Notes under the pieces: model-generated
Databases searched by the model: none
The model's input: the letters and a program-made list of their open reading frames with translations, nothing else
Told to the model about the DNA's origin: nothing
Program-made: the position numbers and the translations under genes
Assembly: GCF_000003815.2 (NCBI RefSeq)
Contig: NC_049987.1
Span: forward strand, 2,882,068 to 2,946,067
From: Branchiostoma floridae
Lineage: Eukaryota > Chordata > Leptocardii > Amphioxiformes > Branchiostomatidae
DNA length: 64,000 nt
Reading direction: 5' to 3'
In this document: positions 55,335-64,000 of the stretch, piece after piece
Layout of the letters: every line of letters begins with the position of its first letter
Position numbering within the stretch: the first letter of the stretch is position 1

Positions 55335-56307
55335 TCAGTCTTGAGACCTGCCACCCAGCTCTCTCTCGACTTCTTGGCCGTTGGCCACCAGCTCAGCATG
55401 TGTTCTTGCAGCAGGAGGACGGGTATTGTCAGGTCCACTGTACCCCTGGATCTGACCATTTGCGTCAATTTGCAGATAGCGGCCTTGTCCATCTTGTCGG
55501 AGTACAGAGTCATCGGCTAGGTAGCACCTTTGTAGAGGAAAGATTGTTCGTCTGAGCTGTACAGAGTGGACTCCTTGAGCATGGTCTTTATCACAACCAG
55601 CGAGACCACTGGCCCCTACAACCTGCAGCAGGATACGGTGGCCCTCATAGTCGGCTTTCCAACAAACCGCCTTCGCCTTCATCTGGAAAATGTCATTGGA
55701 CGACGCATCCGTTACGTTGGGGACTCCGTCGTTCAGTTGGACCAAGTCATCCACCAATGGTTTCAAGTAGATGTTAAGATTCTTCTTTCGTGTCATCACT
55801 ATACTGTTCTGCACCAGTGCTCCGCACACTCTCTTCCTCTGGGGGTCAGCGCTTAAGATGTTAAGATTATCAGGCTTCTCGGGACCAGGTGCAACACCGT
55901 ACACAAAGGTTGCTGGCAGCTCATTCCGGATAGACCTCGGCAAGTTTTCAATGGTCAGATCGATTGGCCACATCCCGCGACGTCGATTTGTACGGAAAGG
56001 TGAAAAGCCGTCAGTGGAAACACTCAAGCATATTTCTCTTGCGTCGCCTTGGAAGAAGCCATCATTCCTGTACAAGTCTTTCCACATGGCTGTGTCATGC
56101 ACATCGTACAAAAGGTCATCTTCTTCACGGTCGGGTCTTTCGGCGTGCGTTTGTACCAGGGTTCCAAAGTTGAGTTGTTGGTTGAGAACAGCCAAGTTAG
56201 GTATTCAGTCAGAGAAAAGTAATGGAACACCTTCTTTGGTTGTCTTGTACCTTCGTTGTATCCTGGAGTGCCACACACAGGGCACTCTTGCGCTCTGCTA
56301 TTGTTCC
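55335..56307 (-). pseudogene. CACTA/EnSpm-like transposase, catalytic exon
   Basis: After acceptor catctacacag at 56,308 the frame gives ECPVCGTPGYNEGTRQPKKV, FHYFSLTEYLT. A frameshift near 56,175 leads to a 286-codon frame with NFGTLVQTHAERPDRE, REICLSVSTDGFSPF, MWPIDLTIENLPRSIRNELP, LNIYLKPLVDDLVQLNDGV and CDKDHAQGVHSVQLRRTIFP. ST.DGF.PF...WPI...I.NLP and Y.KPLV.DL..L..G are diagnostic of the tnp2 transposase family, which excises CACTA elements. The usual zinc-binding Cys pair after HAQG is not seen. The frame ends at a stop at 55,335, so the gene is dead. Confidence 0.8.
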
Positions 56308-56346
56308 CTGTGTAGATGACTCAGCCTTGTCGGCAGACATGTGATT

Positions 56347-57000
56347 CCCTTCGTGAAACGAAGGGTTTGTTTTGAGTGCTGTTTTTTTGTGAGAGGGACG
56401 TTTGTCAGCCTAATAACTGGGGAAGGCATGGATGGATTGTTTTGATATTTGGTATGTGGGTAGGGTTAGACATGACGAAGGAATGGTAGGAATTGCGTTA
56501 CGGCAGGGCGCTCTAGCGAAGTGTTATTGTACTGCAGCAGAACTTCCGGTTTTGATATTTTTTTTTCGGGACATGTTTGGGTGATGATTTTTAAGTGGTA
56601 GGTAGCTGTATAAATGAATAGTAAGGTGTGTAAGTTTTGGCCACTTAGGCGTTTTGCTGGGGCGGTGAAAGTCATTCTTGTGTTAGGTTTTGAGAAGGAA
56701 TTATGGAAGCAGGGGTCGATGGATCGGAATGACTGTAGGTATGCAGATAGCTTAGGTAGTGATGTACATAATTGTATGATTATTATGCAAATTAGGAGGT
56801 AATTAGCAGAATGCAATAGGTATGTGTGCAAACCGTTGTAGGGTACGTGTCTGTGGACAGAAAATCTCATGAACGGCATGACAGATTGATCTGATATTTG
56901 GTATGTGGGTAGCTCTTGAGACAGTGAAGAAACGTACGTGGCGTTTTATCGTTTAGTGGCTTTTGACGGTTTTGCCGGGGATGTTTGTAGTTGGAAAATA
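56347..57000 (+). repeat. Hairpin-headed dispersed repeat, copy 2
   Basis: Opens with a strong hairpin, cccttcgtgaaacgaaggg, then ggatggattgttttgatatt, ggtatgtgggtag, cgctctagcgaagtg, tactgcagcagaacttccgg and tcggaatg. The body is repeated again from about 56,860 (acggcatgacagattgatct). It interrupts the transposase gene just upstream of the catalytic exon. Confidence 0.65.
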
Positions 57001-57004
57001 GGTC

Positions 57005-57785
57005 AAGCAGTAAACCAGTGTGGCTATATTTGGGTGTAATGGTGTAACGGTTCTATATTTAGGTGATTACGTCATGCAGTTGTGCATGGACCTACCCGAC
57101 CCCACAGGAAGTGACCCCCAAGGTCATAGTTGCGACAGACGTTTGTATCGAAGACTACAAGAAAATGGTTTATAGGGATAGTACATTATACATGATGGGG
57201 TGTACATGTATCCCATAAGATTTGATAATCTGTAGACCAAGAATAAGGGTAATGATGATATTGTATACAGGGGCGTATATCATACGTTTTAAAAGGGTCT
57301 ATACACGTAACAGTTACTACCGGTACAATACATTGCTGGACAAAGTTACGTAAAGTTTATGTACGAAGTGGAGCAGGGTTAAGTGTTTTTCACAGTAACT
57401 TGTAGTCATTGATATGGTTGTTTATAGGGACTGTACATTAGACAAATGGGATACACAATGTAGTGGACTGCATTGTGAAACAAAGAATGTTACATCATCA
57501 TTGTTGCAAGCAACAAGTCGGCAATAATGATCTCTACCGCACGAGTCGTATATTATACGTAAAGGGGGTTGTACAAAAAACTATTATTACTTTGTGGAAA
57601 GGTCCATGCAATGTATCAAGTCGTCAATATTTGTTTTATCTCGATAGTCCATTATACACATTGGAAGTATATAACGTACTAAATTGCGGAGCTAGGCAGC
57701 AATGTGCATATTTAATATCTATAAATATCTTTTTTTCAGTTACAAATGTAATACATGTACGTTTGACTGTCCTGTTATGAAATGC
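57005..57785. other. No gene recognised
   Basis: Contains several phrases around ggttgtttatagggactgtac, repeated loosely. No protein motif is seen. Confidence 0.35.
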
Positions 57786-57789
57786 TGCG

Positions 57790-57925
57790 GATTAATTAAT
57801 TGTGCAAACTAGCCCCTGGTTTGCATTGATAGAACTTGATTATAGAAGGCATCCCCCAAGTTATCTAGAGATCAAAAATCACGACGATCCGTCAACCCCT
57901 CCCATGTTATTACCCTCCAAAGGGA
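57790..57925 (-). repeat. Hairpin-headed dispersed repeat, inverted fragment
   Basis: gcaaactagcccctggtttg, aggcatcccccaagttatct and aaaatcacgacgatccgtca are the complement of the end part of the family (gacggatcgtcatgattttt ... gcaaattag). It is a truncated copy. Confidence 0.6.
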
Positions 57926-57981
57926 TGATGCAATTGCGCACGCGCGTAAGACTTGGTGTAAATTCCGGGAATTTTTACAAA

Positions 57982-58497
57982 GGCCACAGCAAGTAAATTT
58001 TATGGATGACATCCTCTGCAGACTGCAAAAAAAGTGCGATAGGGTGAAAAAAACAAGATAGGTGAAAAAAAACAAGACAGCTACATTTTCAAAAATAGGC
58101 ACCATAAAGTTCTGATGACTGTTGTAAAAAGAATTAAAGGGACAAAACATGGCATCAGAGCCAACAAGGCATTCATTCCTGTTTTTAAGACATGCACTGG
58201 TATGGTAAAAGTGACACTAGTGTCGTAGACTGGCATCATCAACAAATTTGGTAAGCACACTCATAGCTTCCATATATCCAATAAATTTTATTTCTACAAC
58301 TACAGTCCTGGGTATCTCGCAAGTGTCACTTGTACAAGTACAATCATTAGGCTACAACACAACATATTTGCTAATTATGGTACTTTATCGTCATGTTGAC
58401 GGTCCCTGCAGAAGAAAAAATTCTTGTTTTTTTTCTGAAATCAGGCGAAATTTAATGCATTCGCGGATGTCATCCATAAAATTTACTTGCTGTGGCC
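57982..58497. mobile_element. Element with perfect 33-bp terminal inverted repeats
   Basis: The ends ggccacagcaagtaaatttt...atcc at 57,982-58,014 and the exact complement at 58,465-58,497 are identical over 33 bp. The 450-bp interior has no gene. Flanks show caa on both sides at slightly different offsets, so a 3-bp target duplication is possible but not certain. Perfect ends indicate a recent insertion. It lies between exons of the CACTA-like transposase relic. Confidence 0.85.
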
Positions 58498-58599
58498 CAA
58501 TCGGACATACTAGTACACTACTCAGTTAGGCTAGTATTTCTCTCTTTGTTAGTTACATGTGTCTTATGTTTGAGTATCTGCTAATATGAAATGAAGTAG

Positions 58600-58780
58600 G
58601 CTTATAAACTGTCCTCATTACCTATGCAAATTAGCCCCTAATTTGTATGATAAAATTTGATTATGTAAGGCATCTCCAGAGCTATCTCACTCATTCGCTC
58701 GCTCACAGTCCATGACAAAAACTATCTGCATTCCAAATACCATGACAATCTGTGAACCAAATTATTCCACTCCAAAGCAA
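58600..58780 (-). repeat. Hairpin-headed dispersed repeat, second inverted fragment
   Basis: tatgcaaattagcccctaat, aaggcatctccagagctatc and ataccatgacaatctgtgaa follow the inverted order of the family. Confidence 0.6.
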
Positions 58781-58959
58781 CTACATAGGCTCGGAAAAAA
58801 TCCTGTAGAATTCCGGACAATTTTGCCAATCGGACGTATCATATACTGTTAGGCTAGCCCCTGAGATGTCTATAAAAAAAACACCCTCAAACCACCACAC
58901 CCTCACCCATTTCACGAAGGTTGAGTTCTGCGAACGCTTGTTTGTGGTTTGGGAATGGT

Positions 58960-59452
58960 TATTTTGTTCACCATTCTCTTGATCTCTTCTCTTCTCCTTC
59001 GTAGTGTTTGGAAGTGTGTTTGGTCCAGGCAGGAAAAACTTGAAAATCTTAAGTAGGTCTTCCAACTTTTTTTCCGACAAGTTGGTTGAGCCTAACCACG
59101 CAGCTAGAAGTGCGATACAAGATTTCAGGTCAATAGGGCCACCGGGATATAATGGCACGTTAGGTTCGGGATCATTTGGATCGTCGGGGTCATCTGAATT
59201 CCAATCGTCGGCACTGCAGCTGTTGTCACTGTCATCGTCGTCGGTGTTATTCTGGCTACTATTACTCCTACTGTCGCTGTCATTTAAGTCACAGTTAGAA
59301 GTATATTCAGGAGGTTCATGTATTGTGACTTCCATTTCCTGCTGATACGACAGGTCTGCATGGTGGCTGTCCAGATTACATTGACTGGCACTGTCAAGTT
59401 CACTGTCAAGTTCAGATGGCCAGAATATGGAGAGAACATGAAAAAAAAACAT
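58960..59452 (-). pseudogene. CACTA/EnSpm-like transposase, N-terminal acidic exon
   Basis: Possible acceptor sites (cttgacag) lie near 59,400. The frame reads an acidic Ser/Asp/Asn-rich stretch (SQNNTDDDDSDNSCSADDWN), then VPLYPGGPIDLKSCIALLAA and TNLSEKKLEDLLKIFKFFLP followed by GPNTLPNT. P.YPG....L..S...L......NL......LL......LP.PN.LP is the conserved start of animal EnSpm transposases. After LPNT the expected continuation is replaced by a polar, unrelated frame. Confidence 0.7.
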
Positions 59453-59763
59453 TCACATCAAAAACGTAATCGGACGACTTAATTCTGTGCATATAACGGT
59501 GTACCTAATTGGTGACTCAAGTGGTCTTTCATTGCCTTCAAGGATGAAGAAAAAGTTCACGATAGGAACTTCACACATCCGAGCCTTATTTTACGTAGCA
59601 AAGCGGAAGTGTGATTTCAGCAACATGTATTAGGTGGCTTGAAGTCTATGTTTCAAATCATCTTACGGCGAAGCACATTCACGAATGGGTTTGAGTTGCA
59701 AGCGATGTCAGATTTTATTGCATGGAACTTGTTTATTGTTATTCAGTTATAATGCCATGTTAC

Positions 59764-59945
59764 CTCCAACCGCTGATGCTTAGAGTTCGGCTCGCTGACA
59801 TCACTGTCTGATGTTGAAGACGGTGGGTGTAGGCCAACATCTTGTATGTGTCGTAGCGATGTGCGTTGGGGCTGCTGGACCTTACCCTTTCAACCGGCAC
59901 ACCAACATCGCACCTTTCGATCTATGTCGTGGTTGATAAAAAGTA
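59764..59945 (-). pseudogene. CACTA/EnSpm-like transposase, first exon with nonsense change
   Basis: The frame reads INHDIDRKVRCWCAG, a TGA, then KGKVQQPQRTSLRHIQDVGL and HPPSSTSDSDVSEPNSKHQR up to donor gtaaca at 59,763. A C-x-C-x2-C knuckle (CWCAGCKGK) is expected at this place in the family, so the TGA most simply replaces a Cys codon. The start codon was not determined. Confidence 0.65.
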
Positions 59946-59949
59946 TGTG

Positions 59950-61330
59950 AATACCTAACACCAAACGTTTGGACCATACAATCGATGTTTGGCTCAGAGG
60001 TAGGTTTGTTGAATAAAAGCACAACACAGCTCCAATTTGGCGTCCGTAGACGTAGACTTCTGAAGACTTACCAACATAGCAAATATGAAGACAATCCATC
60101 CAGGTATTCTGGTGTTTATAATATCATGTTTACAGACAGACAAAATTATAGACACACACATGAACGACACCGATCGCGACAACATAACCTTCTTGACGAA
60201 GATAATAAATATTGCCTCCATCTAGATTACATCACCCAAGGGTTTTAAGATCCTATACAATCTGGATTAATAAGATTCCCTCGTTATGTAGGCAATTCAA
60301 GGACTGATTTACGTAATTTGCTTATAGGCATAATAGTTACCGACATATCACCAACAAATCCAAATCATGAAAAGACCAAATTGTACCTCTTCATATACCC
60401 TGTATGAAAGTCCGAAGCGAAAAGACACAAAAATGCAGTTCAATAAAAGCCGCCAGGGCCCCCCAAACCTGCACATAAATAAGGACTGTTAATGCAAACC
60501 AGAGGCTAATTTGCATAATTAATGAGCACAGTTTATTGAGCCACATAATACTAATTCTATCATACTAGGACACTTAAACTGTTAAACATGACATATGTAA
60601 CTAGAAAAGAGAAATATCGATAGACATCAATCATGTAAATTGTTACCTAATTTACATAATCAAGGAGAAGTTTTGTATCATAGTATTAAATAACAAATAT
60701 TCTATTCTTGCGACATTTCGCAGCAACATGTACTGTAAGTTGAACATGCAGACGTAAGGCATGCAAATTAGGGTGTCATTTACATAATCTATGACAAAAT
60801 GGCACAATAGCTTTCTTTGCTTAGACTTTCATTCTTTTAACACATTGTTATTTAGGTAGAGGAGATGATCAACTGATATCGTTTATGCAAATTAGGACCA
60901 ATGATCAATGAGAAACATTTATAATAGGTCACTCGAGCTCGTCACAAGAGTTCGTCTTTCTTGTTAATAGCAATGCCCTTCAAACATCCATCACGTAAAA
61001 CAATCTTCATACATACAGCCAGGCGAAAGGATAGAACACAACTACAACACACCTAAAACAACAATCAATACTTATAAACAATAAAACCCTCGCCATGGCA
61101 ATAGTTTTAATTGCCACACTTATTTCAGTTATAGTTAAAAAGACTGATGAATTCGTCCCAACGAAGGTAATGGTGGAATTTACTTTCAACAGCAGAACTA
61201 AATGTCCATTTACAATTTACCGTTGTGGTGACGTTATCTTCAATAAAGTAAAAATTAGGACCCATGCCTTCAACCTGAGGCTTGTCATACGTAACAAAAA
61301 ATAAATCGGTATCCGTATTCCGTATCACAT
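59950..61330. other. No gene; AT-rich with dispersed-repeat pieces
   Basis: 60,480-60,960 contains the tail phrases of the hairpin-headed family (ctaatttgcataattaatga; tatgcaaattaggacc) several times, about 130-200 bases apart. No coding motif is seen. Confidence 0.45.
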
Positions 61331-61332
61331 TT

Positions 61333-62060
61333 ACCTTCGCCATGAAGGTTATGTTTTGTGTAGCGTATGTATGTATGTATGTATGCATCTATGTTTGTAG
61401 AAGACTAGCATAACTCGAGAATACCTGGATGGATTCATATTCGGTATGTTGGTAGGTCTTGATGAGACCTGGAAAAGATTAGACTTGGGCCCCCTAGCGG
61501 CCTGGTACGGTGCAGCAGCGGAAGTTTCGGCTTTCATATTTCAATTTCTGGACATTCTGCGGCTATGATTTTTGAGTGTTAGACAGCTCTCGATGCCGAA
61601 AGTAAGTGGTATAGGTTTGGGTCCCCTAGTGGCTTTTTTTGGAACTACAGAGCAGGTTGACTGTGAGAATTTGGAACGGAATAACTCAAGAAGGGGGTTG
61701 ATGGATTGTCACGATTTTTGGTATGTAGATAGCTTAAGCCATGCCTCGTGTAATTGCATATTGATTATGCAAATGGTAATATAATTTGCATAATTAATTA
61801 GGTCATTGTCTAAACACTCAGTTTAATTTATAGCACCATTGCAACATGTGACCTCTGTGACTAAGAAAGAAAAGAATATTGATAGATAGTATAGTATGCA
61901 AAACAAACACCTAATTTGCATGATTAATGGAAAAATGCTATAATGTCATAGTGATAAATGACAGGAACTTCTTACTTCTACCATTTAGAAGTTATGTACA
62001 GGTCAACTTGTTGAACATAGATTATGCAAACGAGGTCCTCATTTGCATAGATTATCAGAA
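61333..62060 (+). repeat. Hairpin-headed dispersed repeat, longest copy
   Basis: Begins accttcgccatgaaggt (stem ACCTTC/GAAGGT), then gttatgttttgtgtagcg and a (TATG)5 run at 61,364-61,385. cataactcgagaatacctgg, ggccccctagcggcc, gcagcagcggaagtttcgg, gatggattgtcacgattttt and the AT-rich tail (atgcaaatggtaatataatt) follow. This is the most complete copy in the window. Confidence 0.7.
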
Positions 62061-63130
62061 AATGTGATAAAATACTTCTTTCTGAACATAGCTTGTGTAC
62101 ATCTGTTGTTTGGTGCAGGAGAAGGTCAAATTATATAATAGATGCAAATTAGAGCTTTTTTTATTGCAACAAGTATTTACAAGACATGGTGACGGCACAC
62201 TCAAGTCATCACTTATATTCATGCCGCCACCGCAAAAGAATACAAATACATGGGTAAAAAAATACAAGATAACAAGTAAGCAAGATAAAAAAAATAACAT
62301 AACGTACAAGTAAGCAAAGCACTGAAGCAAAAAAACAACAAGTGAAGATTCAATGATATAAACTAAGGATATGATACTTAAGTAAGTCACAGATAGATTG
62401 TCCATATCAAAACCTACCAGTCTTCTCAAATTGCCGAAGAGGGAAGATCTCTGTTGAGTGTAGTTAGGGCAGTGTAGGATAAAGTGACAGATGCTTTCGC
62501 ATGGGCTACCACAAGAACAAGCTGGACAAACAACAAGATTACGGATGAACAAACTTTGATTTAAACTGTGGGTTCCAAGACGAAAACGTGTGAGTAAAGC
62601 GCAGGGGTAACGGGGACCTAACGCGAAGTAAGAATAAAAGGACAGGGCGCACAGATTTGGTCAATTTATTCTGAACAGAGGAAGGCTCAAGGAGCGGTCG
62701 GCCAGAGTCAGTTTATTACAATGATAAGTAGCGTAGGGAATAAAAGATCTTTTGAAACGATCTGTAGCACATATAGGTATCTGAATATTTTGTTTGTTGT
62801 GTAGATCGTAATGAGTGGAGTCTAACACAAAATGTGGTATCAACTTTCTCAAATACGGACGGGTGTGACCTTGGATAATTTTGTAGAATAAAATAAGAGA
62901 GTGAACATGTCTACGGTCTGATAGTTTTTCCCATCCAAGTTCTTTAAGAATAGATAAATACAAAGACCCTCTGATAGCACCAGATACAACAAGTGAACAT
63001 TCGTATTGAATGCGTTCTATCAGTTGTGAGTCGGAGATAGTGCAGCTATGCCATATAACGTCTCCATATCCCAGTGTAGGGCGAATAAAAGATTTGTAGA
63101 TAATTTCCAGACATTACGAGATAACTTGAG
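62061..63130 (-). pseudogene. LINE C-terminal region and 3' UTR (L2/CR1-like)
   Basis: From 63,110 downwards the minus strand gives FIRPTLGYGDVIWHSCTIS, ERIQYECSLVVSGAIRGSLY and LGWEKLSDRRHVHSLILFYK, the RT thumb and connection. ICATDRFKRSFIPYATYHCN follows, and after frameshifts VCPACSCGSPCESICHFILH with CPNYTQQRSSLF, the C-C-H-C motif at the ORF2 end. The upstream RT is absent, so the element is 5'-truncated. A stop and frame change lie between 62,661 and 62,552. Confidence 0.75.
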
Positions 63131-63134
63131 TGTA

Positions 63135-64000
63135 AGGCTTATTTGCATAATAAAGAAGAATTACAATTAATACAGCAACTGTAAAAGATAGAATCATTTG
63201 GCGAAGCTATGGGGTCGTGGAACTCTAGTTACTGCTGTGGCCGTGCTTATATTATAAAGCTTGTGATCGTTGTGGTGAGAAATAACTTCCTAAGTGTTGC
63301 AACGGAATAATTCTATAGCATCCCGGGAACAGAGCAGGGCGACAGTCGCCAGTTACTTGCTCCTTTGAAGAACATAGAGTTTAAAACCATTCATTCAATA
63401 GACAATACAAAAGTGTACACGTGATAAAAAGTTGAGTCAGAACGCAAGTTCACTTTGGTCATTTTATCAGCTCGAAGACAGCTCCAAATACAAATTTAGG
63501 GCATGTGTAAAAATGACGTACATTTAGAGCCAGCTGCACGGCTGAAAAAATATGACCAAACTTGCAAGCATGCAGGTACCAGACAATATTAAGGTCTGTA
63601 TTTGACAGAAATCAATCAGAAAACCATCTTTGTTCATTACATTTTACGTGTCAAATTTAGCGAAAATGACATTTTTCCAATAGCACGAAAAGTGACCTAC
63701 TTCAGGTAGCAACCGTACGCTGACAAGAGAACAATATATATTTATATAACAGCCCAAACAAGTTGCCATGGCAACAATGAGTTTTGACCGGAAAGAAAGC
63801 TATTTTGAGGGGTTGTGGGCCAAGTACTATCACTGTGCAAAATATGAGCCAAATCGATTTTTTGACCCCGAGCACTGTTGTTTGATACTTACAGACATTT
63901 GCTCTTAACCACGATGAGGTCTGTCTATGAAATCGATTGTGCAAAGAAAGCTACATTTAAGTTAAAGGTAGTCCCATATTCTTCATAAAGCCGTAGGTAC
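63135..64000. other. No gene recognised
   Basis: No motif in the open frames, no clear inverted repeats, no RNA gene. Confidence 0.4.

Noticed and set aside
55771-56319. 182-codon plus-strand frame
   Set aside because: It is the antisense shadow of the CACTA-like catalytic exon, whose minus-strand motifs are unmistakable.
58781-58955. Continuation of the CACTA N-terminal exon to 58,781
   Set aside because: The frame is open but the sequence after LPNT does not follow the family, so it is probably read-through into unrelated sequence.
60500-60960. Array of attatgcaaattag phrases as a CRISPR-like array
   Set aside because: Spacing is irregular, units are diverged, and they match tails of the dispersed repeat; the genome is eukaryotic.

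Overview
This is eukaryotic DNA with no prokaryotic features. It shows spliced genes with consensus GT/AG sites and many decayed mobile elements, covering LINEs of at least four types, pogo-like, Tc1-like and CACTA-like DNA transposons, tyrosine-recombinase relics, and MITEs. The mix of families, together with NRF-1-like exons and compact introns, best fits an invertebrate genome. A lancelet (amphioxus) is my first guess, by inference only. I see no tRNA, rRNA, CRISPR array or confident host housekeeping gene.

The main architectural fact is a large direct duplication. About 640-21,660 (copy 1) aligns in order with about 28,830-53,345 (copy 2). Anchors include 1,240-1,740 with 29,660-30,290; 5,030-7,560 with 32,660-36,090; 8,640-12,000 with 41,640-44,650; 13,910-14,180 with 45,590-45,890; 16,990-18,180 with 46,795-51,590; and 20,000-21,660 with 51,610-53,345. 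By eye, aligned blocks differ by about 10-25% and contain many indels. Each copy holds, in the same order, a Tx1-like reverse transcriptase relic, a pogo-like DDE transposase relic, an unrecognised four-exon gene, a tyrosine-recombinase relic, CR1/Jockey-like and Tx1-like LINE pieces, and a Tc1-like relic, and ends in a GC-rich coding-like block.

Copy 1 keeps the four-exon gene in frame across all splice sites (5,196-6,548). Copy 2 keeps the splice sites but has frameshifts. Copy 2 alone carries a long-TIR transposon (37,560-39,085), a spliced NRF-1-like gene fragment (39,922-40,907) and an RTE-like LINE (49,278-51,286).

Between the copies (22,783-27,240) lies a nearly complete but dead LINE. 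Its ORF1 encodes an SGNH esterase-like domain and its ORF2 encodes an endonuclease and RT. It is inserted in a third fragment of the pogo-like transposase.

From 53.7 kb on, a CACTA/EnSpm-like transposase gene (exons at 59.9, 59.4, 56.3 and 54.4 kb, minus strand) has been broken by MITEs and by several copies of a dispersed repeat that opens with a short hairpin. The window ends with the 3' part of another LINE. Every coding relic I can identify reads on the minus strand, which would fit a window lying in introns of a plus-strand host gene (inference).
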